This document shows positions 46,128 through 57,622 of a stretch of 64,000 nucleotides of DNA, in pieces. The first letter of the stretch is position 1. Each line of letters opens with the position of its first letter. The stretch is from Nocardioides sp. TF02-7 (GTDB taxonomy: Bacteria; Actinomycetota; Actinomycetes; Propionibacteriales; Nocardioidaceae), in assembly GCF_022437945.1 (NCBI RefSeq), contig NZ_CP092535.1, positions 372,001-436,000 of the forward strand. Direction: 5' to 3'. A program made the translations under genes and the position numbers. Under the pieces are notes generated by a model, which saw only the letters and a list, made by a program, of their open reading frames with translations, was not told the DNA's origin and searched no databases.

Positions 46128-47436
46128 CTACTGACCGGACATCGCCTCGACGAACCCCCTCCGGGGTCTGGTCGCCCAGGAACACCGCCGTCAGCTGCTC
46201 GAGCATCCGGGTCGCCTGGTCCGAGGGCAGGTCCTGGTCCCACGAGAGCTGGAAGCTCTGGGCGTTGAGGACCAGGTCGTAGACCCAGGTCGCGTGCTCG
46301 GCGTTGGCGGTCTCGGCCAGCTTGTCCTCGATCCCGACGACGACCGGGACGTCGCCGATCTCGATCAGCTCGTCGACGTACTCCTCGCTCGCCATCTGCT
46401 CGAGCAGGTAGTCCTCGCCGACCTCGGCGTTCCCGGAGTCGGCGGAGATCGAGTACATGTTCGCGGGGTTGCCGACCACGTTGCTCGGGTCGCCGGAGCC
46501 GCCCTCGATGGTGGGGAACGGGACCCACCCGAGGTCGCCGCCCTCGACGAACTCCGGCGACTCGCTCAGCTGGTTGGTGTACTCCCACGTGCCCATCAGG
46601 TGCATCGCCGCGTCACCGCGGGCGAGGATGGCCGACGCACCACCGGCGTCGTAGTCGACCGACTGGAAGGCGTCGCCGAAGCCGCCGGCGTCGATCAGCT
46701 CGCGGAGCATGGTCAGCGCCTCCACCATCGCCGGGTCGCCCCACGCGCTCGCGTCGCCGTCGCGGATCGCCTGGAACACCTCGGGGCCGGCGAGCCGGTC
46801 GAGGATGTACTCGATCCACATCAGCTCGGTCCACGCCTGGGTGCCCGCGAGCGCGATCGGTGTGATGCCCTCGCCGGAGAACGTCTCGACGAGCGAGAGG
46901 AGGTCGTCCCAGGTCTGCGGCGGCTCGACGCCGGCGTCCTCGAACACGGCCTTGTTGTAGTAGAGGACGACCGGCTGCGTGCCGCGCATGGGGACGCCGT
47001 AGGCGGTGCCGTCGAGGGTGGCCACCTCGAGCACGCTCGGGATGAACGAGTCGCGGAAGTCGGGGTTGTCCTCGAACAAGCCGCTGAGGTCGCGGACCTC
47101 GCCGGCGTCGACGTACTCCTTCAGGTTGCCGCCGCCCCAGTTGAAGAAGATGTCGGGCGGGTTGCCGGAGCCGAGCGCGGTGCGCAGCCGCTCCTTGTAG
47201 GGGTCGTTGCCGTAGGTCTGGAGCTCGACCTCGGCGTCCCGGTCGCCCTCGTTGAAGCGGTCGATCGAGGCCTGCTGGACCTCGTTGACGATGCCGTCCT
47301 CGAGGGCCCACAGGCGGACGGTTCCGTCGCTGGCGCCGCTGTCGCCACCACAGGCGGCGAGGGCCGCTGCCAGCCCGATGCCGGTCAACCCGGCGACCAC
47401 ACGAGACAGCCGGCGGTTGCGGACCATCCCCCTCAC
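46128..47436 (-). CDS. Extracellular sugar-binding lipoprotein, one frameshift
   Basis: Solute-binding lipoprotein of family SBP-1, about 435 residues. The lipobox LAAALAAC puts the anchor cysteine near residue 29. The mature protein has TVRLWALEDGIVNEVQQASI, IFFNWGGGNLKEYVDAGEV, TQPVVLYYNKAVFEDAGVEP, RGDAAMHLMGTWEYTNQL and QLTAVFLGDQTPEG. One extra G near 46160 (five instead of four) breaks the last codons; the repaired end is FVEAMSGQ and TAG at 46128-46130. GAGGAGG six nt before the GTG at 47436 decides the start over the ATG three codons on. It heads the importer operon, whose substrate is probably a plant oligosaccharide given the GH3 neighbour. Confidence 0.92.
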
Positions 47437-47451
47437 CCACTTCCTCCTCGG

Positions 47452-47480
47452 GTTGCGACGCTTTCGAAAACTATCGCAAC
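47452..47480. promoter_or_regulatory. LacI-type operator between the sugar importer and its regulator
   Basis: GTTGCGA (47452-47458) and TCGCAAC (47474-47480) form a perfect 7-bp inverted repeat around the 8-bp palindrome TTTCGAAA (47462-47469). It lies 16 bp upstream of the importer's first start codon. A related half, ATCGCAACACTTTCGAT, lies at about 47562-47578 nearer the regulator gene. This is the expected binding site for the LacI protein encoded divergently. Confidence 0.7.
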
Positions 47481-47625
47481 TTCAACTCGTGTTGTGACAG
47501 TATTCACACCGCCAGGTGGTGTCAATGGCGATGTCGGCGCCCCGCTGCAGCGTGGATCGACATCGCAACACTTTCGATACAGTCGGTCGGCAAGCGTCGC
47601 GAGCGGCGCCGAGGAGGGGTTCGGA

Positions 47626-48652
47626 TTGGCGAGGTCGGCAGGCCAGCAGGAGTCGCGGGGCGGCAGGGAGCGGATGACCCTCGCCCGGATCGCGGCGGAG
47701 GCAGGGGTCTCGCTCCCCACGGTGTCGAAGGTCGTCAACGACCGGCACGACGTCGCCCCGGCGACGAGGGCCAAGGTCCAGCGGCTGCTCGACGAGTACG
47801 ACTACCTCCCCGTACGACGGCGCGCACCGGTCGACCGGGCGAGCGCCGACCTGGTCTTCACCGCGCTCGACAGCCCGTGGGCGATCGAGATCATCCGAGG
47901 TGCGACCGAGTCCGGGCTCGACCTCGTCGTCTCGTCGATGAGCGGCCCGGGCGGGACCCACTGGGCCGAGCGGGTCGCCCGCGCCGGCCGCGGCGGCGCC
48001 ATCCTGGTCACCTCGCACCTCACCCCGGCCAACCGGCGGGTGCTGACCCAGGCCCGGGTGCCCCTCGTCGTGATCGACCCGGTCGACCTCCCCGAGCCGG
48101 ACCTGCCGAGCGTCGGCGCGACCAACTGGGCCGGCGGCCTCTCCGCCACCCGGCACCTCATCGACCTCGGTCACCGCCGGATCGGCATGGTCGCCGGGCC
48201 GGCCGACTACCTCTGCAGCCGCGCCCGGGTCGACGGCTACCGCGCGGCCCTGGAGAACGCGGGGCTCCAGGTCGACGACAGCCTGGTCCGCAACGGCGAC
48301 TTCCACCACGAGGGCGGCTACCGGCAGGCGCGCGCCCTGCTCCAGCGCGAGGACCGGCCGACCGCGATCTTCGCGGGGGAGCGACGAGCAGGCGATGGGC
48401 ACGATCGAGGCCGCGCGGATGCTCGGGCTGAGCGTCCCGCACGACGTCAGCGTCGTCGGCTTCGACGACCTCCCCGCGGCGCGGTGGTCCTCTCCCCCGT
48501 TGACGACCGTGCGGCAGCCCCTGGCCGACATGGGACGGCAGGCGGGCCGGATGCTGCTGCGGCTGATCCACGACGAGCCGCTCGACAACAACCGCGTCGA
48601 GCTCGCCACCCAGCTCGTCGTCCGCGCCTCGACCACCGCGCCCGCGTCATGA
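47626..48652 (+). CDS. LacI family transcriptional regulator, one frameshift
   Basis: Repressor of about 341 residues. The N-terminal HTH and hinge helix read TLARIAAEAGVSLPTVSKVV, then PATRAKVQRLLDEYDYLPV. The C-terminal periplasmic-binding-like domain runs from DLVFTALDSPWAIEIIRG to VSVVGFDDLPAARWSSPPLT. One extra G near 48378 (five instead of four) breaks the frame at FAG-SDEQAMGTIEAA. GAGGAGG with 8-nt spacing favours a TTG at 47626; the ATG at 47674 starts the protein at the HTH itself and is the alternative. It is divergent from the sugar importer and its last bases overlap the GH3 gene (ATGA), so it probably controls both. Confidence 0.92.
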
Positions 48653-50993
48653 CCGGCCCGAACAGCTGGCGGGACCCAGCCGCTCCCCCTCGACGAGCGG
48701 GTCGCCGCGCTCCTGGCGCAGATGACGATCGAGGAGAAGCTCGCCCAGCTCGTCGGCGTCTGGGTGGGCGTCTCCGAGACCGCCGGCGACGTGGCCCCGC
48801 ACCAGCACGACTTCGCCGAGCCGCTGCCGCCGTGGGAGGAGCTCACCCGGCCCGGGCTCGGCCAGCTGACCCGCGTGTTCGGGACGGCGCCCGTCGAGCC
48901 GAGGAAGGGCGCCGAGGTGCTGGCGCGGACCCAGCGCTCGCTCGTCGACGGCAGCCGGCTCGGCATCCCCGCGATGGCGCACGAGGAGTGCCTCACCGGG
49001 TTCACGGCCTGGCAGGCGACCGTCTTCCCGACGCCGTTGGCCTGGGGGGCGGCGTTCGACCCCGGGCTGGTCGAGGAGCTCGCCCACGGCACGGGGCTGC
49101 TGATGCGGTCCGTCGGCGTCCACCAGGGCCTGGCCCCGGTGCTCGACGTCGCCCGCGACCCGCGGTGGGGCCGCACCGAGGAGACCGTCGGGGAGGACCC
49201 CTACCTCGTCGGCACCATCGGCGCCGCGTACACCCGGGGGCTCGAGCGGTCGGGCGTCGTCGCGACGCTCAAGCACTTCGCCGGGTACGCCGGGTCGCGG
49301 GCGGGGCGCAACCACGCGCCGGTGTCGATCGGGCCGCGGGAGCTGCACGACGTCGTGCTGCCGCCGTTCGAGCAGGCACTGCGGGAGGGCGGCGCTCGCT
49401 CGGTGATGAACTCCTACGCGGAGATCGACGGCGTCCCTCCGGCCGCGGACCCCTGGCTGTTCACCACGCTCCTGCGGGACGAGTGGGGATTCACCGGCAC
49501 GGTCGTGTCCGACTACTTCGCCGTCTCGTTCCTCGAGAGCACGCACGGTGTGGCCGGCAGCCCCGGCGAGGCGGCCGTCGCCGCGCTCCGGGCCGGCATC
49601 GACGTCGAGCTGCCGACGGTGCGCTGCTACGGCGCCCCGCTCGCCGAGGCGGTCGATGCCGACCCCTCGCTCGTCGCCCTGGTCGACCGGGCGGTCACCC
49701 GTGTGCTGCGACAGAAGGGCGAGCTCGGCCTGCTCGACCCCGACTGGAGCGAGCAGCCTCCGGCGCTGGCCTCCGACGACCCGGTCGACCTCGACCCGCC
49801 CGGCCAGCGGCGGCTGGCCCGGGAGCTCGCCGAGCGCTCGGTCGTCCTGCTGGCCAACCACGGCGTCCTCCCTCTGCACGGCACGCGGCGGGTCGCCGTC
49901 ACCGGCCCCTGCGCCGACGACGTGCTGTCGCTGATGGGCTGCTACGCGTTCCCCAACCACGTCGGGGTGCTGCACCCGGAGGTCCCGCTCGGCATCGAGA
50001 TGCCGACGCTGCTGGCGGCGCTCCGCACGGAGCTCGCCGGGGCCGATGTCGGGGTCACCCCCGGCTGCCCGGTGCGCGACATCGACGAGAGCGGCATCCC
50101 GGCGGCCGTGGCGGCCGCAGCGACGGCCGACGTCTGCGTCGCGGTCGTCGGCGACCGCTCCGGGCTCTTCGGGCGCGGGACGTCCGGCGAGGGCTGCGAC
50201 GCGGAGTCGCTGGCGCTGCCCGGCAGTCAGCAGGCGCTGCTCGACGCCCTCCTCGGGACCGGCACCCCCGTGGTCGTCGTGGTGCTCTCGGGCCGGCCCT
50301 ACGCCCTCGGCCGCGCCGCCGACGAGGCAGCGGCCGTCGTCCAGGCCTTCTTCCCCGGCGCGGAGGGCGCTGCCGCCGTCGCCGGCGTGCTCAGTGGCCG
50401 GGTCAACCCCTCGGGCCGGCTCCCCGTCCAGGTCCCGCGCCAGCCGGGCGGCCAGCCGTCGTCGTACCTCGCGCCGGCCCTCGCCGGTCACACCGACGTC
50501 AGCGCCGCTGACCCGCGGCCACGGTTCCCGTTCGGGCACGGCCTGTCCTACACGTCGTTCGTCTACGACGACCTGTGCGTGGACGACCGGCCGGCCGCCG
50601 ACCGGCTCGTCGAGGTGCCGGTCGACGGGTCCGTCCGGCTCTCCTGCGTCGTGCGCAACACCGGCGACCGCTCCGGTGCGGAGGTCGTGCAGCTCTACCT
50701 GCACGACCCGGTCGCGTCGGTCACCCGGCCGACGCGCCAGCTGATCGGCTTCGCCCGGGTGGAGCTGGACGCGGGGGGCGTCGGCCAGGGTCACCTTCGA
50801 CGTCGACCTCGACCGCACCTCGTTCACCGGTCGCGACCTGCGGCGCGTCGTCGAGCCCGGTCGGCTCCACCTGCTCGTCGGCTCGTCGAGCGAGGCGATC
50901 CGGATGACCGCGAACCTCGACGTGGTCGGCGAGCCGCGCTACGTCGGCCGCGACCGGGTGCTGTCGACACCGGTCACGGTCGAGGACCTCTGA
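48649..50993 (+). CDS. Glycoside hydrolase family 3 (beta-glucosidase/xylosidase-like), two frameshifts
   Basis: Cytoplasmic exo-glycosidase of about 780 residues with the GH3 N-terminal barrel, C-terminal sandwich and fibronectin-like domain. Markers are LAPVLDVARDPRWGRTEETV, VGEDPYLVGTIGAAYTRGLE, ATLKHFAGYAGSRAGRNHAP and the nucleophile aspartate in TGTVVSDYFAVSF (about residue 285). PFGHGLSYTSFVYDDL begins the last domain. Frameshifts are near 48677 (one extra C or equivalent) and 50778 (six G instead of five); 2345 nt fits two insertions. There is no signal peptide, so it acts on imported oligosaccharides. It overlaps the LacI stop (ATGA). Confidence 0.92.
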
Positions 50994-50996
50994 GGC

Positions 50997-52112
50997 TCAC
51001 AGCAACACGAGGTCGTCGCGGTGGACGACCTCGCGCTCGTAGGCGGCGCCGAGCTCGAGCTTGAGCTCCTTGGTCGAGCGGCCGAGGAGCGCGGGCAGCT
51101 CGGTGGCGTCGAAGTTGACCAGCCCGCGCGCGACGACCGCGCCGTCGGGGCCGACCAGGTCGACCGGGTCGCCGGCGACGAAGGTGCCCGTCACACCGGT
51201 GATGCCGGCCGGGAGCAGGCTCGCCCGGCGCTCGACGACGGCGCGGACGGCGCCCGCGTCGAGCTCGACCGCGCCCTTGCCCTCGGTGGCGTGGCGCAGC
51301 CAGAGCTGGCGGGTCGGCCGCCGCCGGCCGGTCGCCGAGAACAGGGTGCCGACCTGCTCACCGGCGAGCGCGGCGCCGGCCCGGTCGGCCGAGGTGAGCA
51401 CAACCGGGATGCCGGCGCCGGTGGCGATCCGGGCCGCCTCGATCTTGGTGACCATCCCGCCCGTGCCGACGCCGGCGGCCCCTGCCGAGCCGATCGTCAC
51501 GTCGGCGAGGTCGGCCTCCGACCGCACCTCCTGCACCAGCCGGGTGCCGGGGCGGTGGGGCGGGCCGTCGTAGAGACCGTCGACGTCGGAGAGCAGCAGG
51601 AGCAGGTCGGCGTGGACGAGGTGGGCGACGAGCGCCGCGAGCCGGTCGTTGTCGCCGAAGCGGATCTCGGAGGTGGCGACGGTGTCGTTCTCGTTGACGA
51701 TCGGCAGGACGCCCAGCTCGAGCAGCTTGGTGAAGGTCTGGTGGGCGTTGCGGTAGTGGGAGCGGCGGGTCACGTCGTCGAGCGTCAGCAGCACCTGGCC
51801 GGCGATCAGTCCGTGCCGCGCGAGCTCCTCGGTGTAGCGGTGGACCAGCAGACCCTGCCCCACCGACGCGGCGGCCTGCTGCGCGGGCAGGCTCCGCGGC
51901 CGTCGGGCGAGGCCGAGCGGTGCCAGGCCCGCGGCGATCGCTCCCGACGACACCAGCACCACCTCGGCCCCACGCGCCCGCGCGCCGGCGAGGACGTCGA
52001 CCAGCGCGCTCATCCGCGACGGGTCGATGCCGCCGGCGGCGGTCGTGAGCGAGGACGAGCCGACCTTGACGACGACCCGGCGGGCGCCGGCGACGGCCGC
52101 CCGGTCACTCAC
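50997..52112 (-). CDS. proB: Glutamate 5-kinase
   Basis: First step of proline synthesis: ATP-dependent phosphorylation of glutamate. The 371-residue protein is intact. The amino acid kinase domain has [50 protein letters not shown] and [18 protein letters not shown]; a C-terminal PUA domain (residues about 275-365) contains [20 protein letters not shown]. The GTG start overlaps the obg end by 8 bp (GTGAGTGA), so the two are coupled. It converges on the GH3 gene with only 3 bp between stops. Confidence 0.97.
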   Translation of the reverse strand: MSDRAAVAGARRVVVKVGSSSLTTAAGGIDPSRMSALVDVLAGARARGAEVVLVSSGAIAAGLAPLGLARRPRSLPAQQAAASVGQGLLVHRYTEELARHGLIAGQVLLTLDDVTRRSHYRNAHQTFTKLLELGVLPIVNENDTVATSEIRFGDNDRLAALVAHLVHADLLLLLSDVDGLYDGPPHRPGTRLVQEVRSEADLADVTIGSAGAAGVGTGGMVTKIEAARIATGAGIPVVLTSADRAGAALAGEQVGTLFSATGRRRPTRQLWLRHATEGKGAVELDAGAVRAVVERRASLLPAGITGVTGTFVAGDPVDLVGPDGAVVARGLVNFDATELPALLGRSTKELKLELGAAYEREVVHRDDLVLL

Positions 52113-53646
52113 CGGGGTCCTCCTCCAGCCACGCCTCGTCGTCGGCGACGGTGTCCGGGTCGTCCTCGGAGCCGATCTCGTAGGTGAGCGGAGCGGCGTC
52201 GATGCGCCGCGCCACGTCGGCCCGGGTCTCGCCCTCCTCCCGCTCGGCCATCGCCTCCTGGATCTCGCGCCGCCGACGGGCGGCCGGACGCTCCTCGTGG
52301 AACCGCTCGTCCTCGCCGCGCCGCGCCAGGTTGCCCGCGCCGGCGTCGATGCCCGGCTTGAAGTCGAAGACGACGGAGTCGTCGGGGTGCCCGATCAGGA
52401 CGGTGTCGCCCTCCTCCGCGCCCAGCTCGAGCAGCCGGTCCTCGACGCCGAGCCGGTTGAGACGGTCGGAGAGGAACCCGACGGCCTCGTCGTTGCTGAA
52501 GTCGGTCTGCCGGACCCAGCGCTCGGGCTTCACGCCGCGCACCCGCCAACCGGCCCCGGTGCGGGTGACCGTGAACTGGTCGTTGTCGACGCCCTTGGGG
52601 CGCAGCACGATCCGCTCGGCGACCGACGTCTCCCGCTCCGCACGGGCGGCCTGGACGATCTCGGCCATCGCGAACACCAGCTCGCGTGTGCCCTCCCCCG
52701 AGGCGGCGGAGACGTCGAAGACCCGCAGGCCGCGGCCGCGGAGCTCCTCGACCACCATCGCCGCGATCTCGCGGCCGTCCGGGACGTCCACCTTGTTGAG
52801 CGCCACGAGGCGCGGCCGGTCCTCGAGGCCGCCGTAGCGGCGCAGCTCGTCCTCGATGATGTCGAGGTCGTCGACGGGGTTGCGTCCCGGCTCGAGGGTG
52901 GCGGTGTCGAGCACGTGCACCAGTGCCGCGCAGCGCTCGATGTGGCGCAGGAAGTCGTGGCCGAGGCCGCGGCCCTCGGCCGCGCCCTCGATCAGCCCGG
53001 GCACGTCGGCCACCGTGAACGTCGTGTCCCCCGCGGTCACGACGCCGAGGTTGGGCACCAGGGTGGTGAACGGGTAGTCGGCGATCTTGGGCCGGGCGCG
53101 GGAGATCGCCGCGATCAGGCTCGACTTGCCGGCGCTCGGGAACCCCACGAGACCGACGTCGGCGACGACCTTGAGCTCGAGCACCACGTCGAGCTCGTCT
53201 CCCGGCTCCCCGAGGAGGGCGAAGCCGGGCGCCTTCCGCGACGCGGAGGCGAGGGCCGCGTTGCCGAGGCCGCCGCGCCCACCCTGGGCGATGACCAGCT
53301 CGGTGCCGGCGCCGACGAGGTCGGCGATGACCTCGCCGCCGGGGTGGCTCACCACGGTGCCGTCGGGGACGGCCAGCACCAGGTCGGCGCCGTGGGTGCC
53401 GTTGCGTCGGCCGCCGGCGCCGTGCCCGCCGGGCTCGGCCCGGCGCTTCGGGCTGTGGTGGTAGTCGAGGAGGGTGGTGACGTCGGGGTCGACCCGCAGG
53501 ATCACCGACCCGCCCGGACCGCCGTTGCCGCCGTCGGGGCCGCCGAGGGGCTTGAACTTCTCCCGGTGCACCGACGCGACGCCGTTGCCCCCGCGGCCGG
53601 CGGCCACGTGCAGGGTCACCCGGTCGACGAAGGTGGGCACGGCCAT
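52105..53646 (-). CDS. obg: GTPase Obg (CgtA)
   Basis: Essential ribosome-assembly GTPase of 513 residues, intact. The glycine-rich Obg domain ([39 protein letters not shown]) is followed by the G domain: G1 [11 protein letters not shown]3 [20 protein letters not shown] and G4 LNKVD. The C-terminal OCT domain ([20 protein letters not shown]) and an acidic, charged extension follow. It is 109 bp beyond the rpmA stop, separated by a terminator, so it probably has its own promoter. The ATG lacks a Shine-Dalgarno. Confidence 0.97.
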   Translation of the reverse strand: MAVPTFVDRVTLHVAAGRGGNGVASVHREKFKPLGGPDGGNGGPGGSVILRVDPDVTTLLDYHHSPKRRAEPGGHGAGGRRNGTHGADLVLAVPDGTVVSHPGGEVIADLVGAGTELVIAQGGRGGLGNAALASASRKAPGFALLGEPGDELDVVLELKVVADVGLVGFPSAGKSSLIAAISRARPKIADYPFTTLVPNLGVVTAGDTTFTVADVPGLIEGAAEGRGLGHDFLRHIERCAALVHVLDTATLEPGRNPVDDLDIIEDELRRYGGLEDRPRLVALNKVDVPDGREIAAMVVEELRGRGLRVFDVSAASGEGTRELVFAMAEIVQAARAERETSVAERIVLRPKGVDNDQFTVTRTGAGWRVRGVKPERWVRQTDFSNDEAVGFLSDRLNRLGVEDRLLELGAEEGDTVLIGHPDDSVVFDFKPGIDAGAGNLARRGEDERFHEERPAARRRREIQEAMAEREEGETRADVARRIDAAPLTYEIGSEDDPDTVADDEAWLEEDPGE

Positions 53647-53693
53647 GGGGATCAGTCTCTCAGTGAAGGTCGAGGAGGGGGTTCCTCGGGCTC

Positions 53694-53730
53694 GAAAATG
53701 GCAGGAGCGGCGCCGAACCGGCGCCGCTCC
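53694..53730 (-). terminator. Terminator of rplU-rpmA
   Basis: Minus-strand stem GGAGCGGCGCC / GGCGCCGCTCC (11 bp or more) around GGTTC, then TGCCATTTTCG. It lies about 26 bp after the rpmA stop and before obg. Confidence 0.75.
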
Positions 53731-53755
53731 ACGCGTCTCGAGCCCGAAGGACTGC

Positions 53756-54010
53756 CTACTCGACGGGAAGGATGTTGACGACCTTCCGGCCGCGCCTGGT
53801 GCCGAACTCGACCGAGCCGGGGGCCAGCGCGAACAGCGTGTCGTCGCCGCCGCGGCCGACGTTGTCGCCGGGGTGGAAGTGGGTCCCGCGCTGGCGGACG
53901 ATGATCTCGCCGGCATTGACGACCTGGCCGCCGAACCGCTTGACGCCGAGCCGCTGGGCGTTGGAGTCGCGGCCGTTCTTGGTGGACGCCGCGCCCTTCT
54001 TGTGTGCCAT
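53756..54010 (-). CDS. rpmA: 50S ribosomal protein L27
   Basis: An 84-residue ribosomal protein, intact, beginning [20 protein letters not shown]. Its N-terminus reaches the peptidyl-transferase centre. [20 protein letters not shown] and [20 protein letters not shown] are canonical. It follows rplU by 40 bp in the conserved rplU-rpmA-obg order. Confidence 0.98.
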   Translation of the reverse strand: MAHKKGAASTKNGRDSNAQRLGVKRFGGQVVNAGEIIVRQRGTHFHPGDNVGRGGDDTLFALAPGSVEFGTRRGRKVVNILPVE

Positions 54011-54050
54011 CTCTTCAGTCCTTCGGAAGTGGTGAGACCCGGTCGGGGAC

Positions 54051-54353
54051 TCAGAGCTTGATGTCGGTGACCTTGACCTGGGTGTACTTCTGGCGGTGGC
54101 CCTGCCGCCGCTTGTAACCGGTCTTGTTCTTGTACTTCTGGATGACGATCTTCGGGCCCTTGGTGGCGCCGAGCACCTCGACGGTCACCGCGGCGTCGCC
54201 GAGACCGCTGGTGGTGACGGACTCGCCGTCGACCGCCATGACCACGGGCAGCGTCAGGGTGTCGCCGACGGGCGTGGAGACCTTGTCGATCTCGATGACG
54301 TCGCCGACAGCGACCTTCTGCTGCTTCGCGCCTGCGCGCACGATCGCGTACAC
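54051..54353 (-). CDS. rplU: 50S ribosomal protein L21
   Basis: A 100-residue ribosomal protein beginning [20 protein letters not shown] and ending [20 protein letters not shown]. The GTG at 54353 is preceded by GGAG at 7 nt, which selects it over the upstream ATG at 54377 that would add eight residues. It heads rplU-rpmA and has a strong promoter about 140 bp upstream. Confidence 0.97.
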   Translation of the reverse strand: MYAIVRAGAKQQKVAVGDVIEIDKVSTPVGDTLTLPVVMAVDGESVTTSGLGDAAVTVEVLGATKGPKIVIQKYKNKTGYKRRQGHRQKYTQVKVTDIKL

Positions 54354-54492
54354 CGCGGTCTCCGTTCCTAGTCTCACTTCACGGGTGTCACTTCACGTCT
54401 TGGTCTGCGGCACACGACGGTCCACGGCCCGCGAGGGCCCCGGATCGCGATGCCGGGCAGAAACGGGCGCGACCAGCGCGCACCGACGTTCC

Positions 54493-54521
54493 ATAGTACG
54501 GATCCCCGTCGACCACGGCAA
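54493..54521 (-). promoter_or_regulatory. Promoter of rplU-rpmA
   Basis: On the minus strand TTGCCG (54521-54516), a 17-bp spacer and TACTAT (54498-54493). It lies 140 bp upstream of the rplU start, leaving a leader of about 130 nt in which no known element was recognised. Confidence 0.7.
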
Positions 54522-54546
54522 AACGCCGTGGCCCACCGCGCCCGGG

Positions 54547-57500
54547 TCAGCGCTTGCGGGTGCCCCGCTTCTTCACCGGCACGTGCTCGACCTGCGGCTC
54601 GTCGGACACCTCGGCCCCTCCGGCCCCCTCGGAGCCCTCGGAAACCTCGGAAACCTCGCCGCCGTCGGCCGCGTCGCCGTCGGAGGCCGCCTGTCCGTCG
54701 GCCGGTGCCGGCTCCCCGGCCGGCTCCTCGGCCGGCTCCTCGGTCACCACCGGCGGGCCGGCGGGGCGGCTGGCGGCGCGGCGCCGGGTGCGGGTCACGA
54801 CCTTGGTCACCGGAGCGGGCGGGGCCTCCTCCGGCTGCTCCTCGGCGGTGTCCTCGGCGGAGTCCTCCGCGGTGGACGGCTCCGTCGCGGGCGCCTCGGC
54901 CACCGGCTCGGGCTGCGCGGGTCCGGGCTGCTCGGGCTGCTCGGGCTCGGTCTGCTCGGTCTGTGCCTGCTCAGGTCGTTCGGCGGGCTGCTCCGGCCGG
55001 TCGGCGGGCTCCCCGTCCTCCGCAGGGGGCTTCGCCATGGCGGCGATGTCCTTCGGCGACGGCACCGCCTTGGGGCTCGCGCTCTCGTCGGCCTGGTCGG
55101 GCTGGCCGCCGCCCTTCCCGCGCCGGCGGCGTCCGCCGCCGCGCCGGGAGGACTCCTCGTCGCCACCGCGGCGCGGCTCGACGGGCAGCTCGTGGACGAT
55201 GAGGCCGCGGCCCTGGCAGTGGTCGCAGGTCTCGCTGAACGCCTCGAGCAGCCCGGTCCCGATCCGCTTGCGGGTCATCTGGACCAGGCCCAGGGAGGTC
55301 ACCTCCGCCACCTGGTGGCGGGTGCGGTCGCGGCCGAGGCACTCGACCAGACGACGCAGCACCAGGTCGCGGTTGGACTCGAGCACCATGTCGATGAAGT
55401 CGACGACGATGATGCCCCCGATGTCGCGGAGCCGGAGCTGCCGGACGATCTCCTCGGCCGCCTCGAGGTTGTTCTTGGTGACGGTCTCCTCGAGGTTGCC
55501 GCCCGAGCCGGTGAACTTGCCCGTGTTGACGTCGATGACCGTCATCGCCTCGGTGCGGTCGATGATGAGCGAGCCACCCGACGGCAGCCAGACCTTGCGG
55601 TCGAGGCCCTTCGCGATCTGCTCGTCGATCCGGTACGCCGCGAAGACGTCCGGTCGGGTCTCCCCGTCGACGTCGGTGCGGTAGTGCTCGAGCCGGTCGG
55701 CGAGGTCGGGCGCGACGTGCTCGACGTAGCCGTGCACGGTCTCCCAGGCGTCGTCGCCCTGCACGACGAGCTTGGCGAAGTCCTCGGTGAACAGGTCGCG
55801 GACGACCTTGAGCGTCAGGTCGGGCTCGCCGTACAGCAGCTGCGGCGCGCTGCTGCCCTTCTTGGACTTGGCCTCGATGTCCTCCCACCGGGCCTTGAGC
55901 CGCTCGACGTCACGAGTCAGCTCCTCCTCCGAGGCGCCCTCGGCGGCGGTGCGGACGATCACGCCTGCGGACTCGGGGACGATCTCCTTGAGGAGGGTCT
56001 TGAGCCGGGCGCGCTCGGTGTCGGGGAGCTTGCGGGAGATGCCGCTGGTGGTGCCGTCGGGCACGTAGACCAGGAACCGTCCGGCGAGGCTGATCTGGCT
56101 CGTGAGCCGGGCGCCCTTGTGCCCGACCGGGTCCTTGGTGACCTGGACCAGCACGGTCTGGCCGGACGTCAGCACCGACTCGATCTTCCGCGGCTCGCCG
56201 TCCTTGTGACCGAGGGCCGACCAGTTGACCTCGCCGGCGTACAGGACCGCGTTGCGGCCCTTGCCGATGTCGATGAACGCCGCCTCCATCGAGGGCAGCA
56301 CGTTCTGCACGCGCCCCAGGTAGACGTTGCCGATCAGCGAGGTCTGCGACTCGCGGGCGACGTAGTGCTCGACGAGGACCTTGTCCTCGAGCACACCGAT
56401 CTGGGTCAGGTCGTTGCGCTGGCGGACCACCATCACCCGCTCGACCGACTCCCGGCGGGCGAGGAACTCGGCCTCGCTGATGATCGGCGCCCGGCGCCGC
56501 CCGGCCTCCCGGCCCTCACGACGGCGCTGCTTCTTCGCCTCCAGGCGGGTCGAGCCGGAGACCGCCGTGATCTCGTCCTCCGCGGAGCGGGCCTTGCGGA
56601 CCTTGGTGACGGTGCCGGGCTCGTCGGAGCCGTTGTCGGAGTCGCCCTCCCGACGGCGCCGACGACGGCGGCGCGAGGAGCTCGACTGGCCACCCTCGCC
56701 GGCGTCGCCGTCGGCGGCCGACTCGTCCTTGGGACGGTCGCCCTCCTGCTTGTCCTGCTTGTCCTGCTTCTGCTTTTCCTGCTTGCCCTGCGCCGCGGCA
56801 CCGTCGGTGGCCTGCTCGGCTGGGTCGTCCTGGCCGGTCTGGCCGTCCTGACCGGCCTGGTCGGAGCTGCCGCCGCCGGACTTGCGGCGACGACGCCCGC
56901 CGCGGCGGCGACGCCGCCGGCCGGACCCATTCCCGCCCTCGTCGCTCTCGTCGGCCTCGTCGTCGTCGCTCTCCGACTTGTCGTCGGTGTCGGTGTCGGC
57001 GTCGGGCTCCGTGGTCTCGGCGTCGGTTTCGGCGTCGGTCTCGGGCCGGAGGTCGGGCTCCGTGGTCCCACCCTCGGCAGCGGCAACGTCCTCAGCCACC
57101 TCTGCGGCCCCGGTGTCGTCGGGGGGCTGCGTCGGCCGCCGCGGTCGGGTCGGCGTCGGCAGCCGGCGTCTCGGCCGGCTCGACGGGCTCGGCGGCGACC
57201 CGCTTGGCGGCCGGCTTCCTCCGGCGGCGGGTGGTGGTGACCGGCTCCGGCGCCTTGAACAGCGGCATCGTGACCGCCTGGTCCTCCTCGGCCGGCGCCT
57301 CCTCGACCGCGGGCTCCTCGGCGGGCGGCTCCTCGGCCACGGGCTCCTCGGAGGGCGGCTCGTCGGCCACGGGCTCCTCGACCACGGGCTCCTCGGCGGC
57401 CGCCTTCGCCTTCGGCTTGGCCGTCGTCTTCTTGGCCGGCTTCCGCTTCGCCGCGGCCTTCTTCGCCGGCTTCTTGCGCGCCGGCTTCTCGGGGGCCGTC

Positions 57501-57622
57501 GTCTCGGAGGCCGTCGTCTCGGGGGCGGCCTCACCGCCGGGCGCCGCGGCTGCGACTGCCTCGTCGGGGCCGGGGGTCGGGTTGTCGACGGTGTCGCTCG
57601 GGTCGACGGGCGTGTCAGCCAT
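54547..57622 (-). CDS. rne: Ribonuclease E/G, long disordered N- and C-terminal regions, one frameshift
   Basis: Endoribonuclease of about 1025 residues central to mRNA turnover. The catalytic core (about residues 360-800) has the S1 domain (GNVYLGRVQNVLPSMEAAFI, NAVLYAGEVNW) and the DNase I-like motif with TVIDVNTGKFTGSGGNLEET and IGGIIVVDFIDM. The zinc link is in FSETCDHCQGRGLIVHE. The N-terminal 350 residues alternate lysine/alanine-rich (KKPAKKAAAKRKPAKKTTAK), Glu/Pro repeat (EEPVVEEPVADEPPSEEPVA), acidic and poly-arginine blocks. One extra C near 57124 (six instead of five) lies in this region. GGAGGA precedes the ATG. Domain order is as in other actinobacterial RNase E. Confidence 0.95.

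Noticed and set aside
44330..47436. Assigning the importer to cellobiose (CebEFG).
   Set aside because: The regulator's operator lacks the CebR-type sequence, the enzyme is GH3 and not GH1, and the order differs. The substrate is left open.
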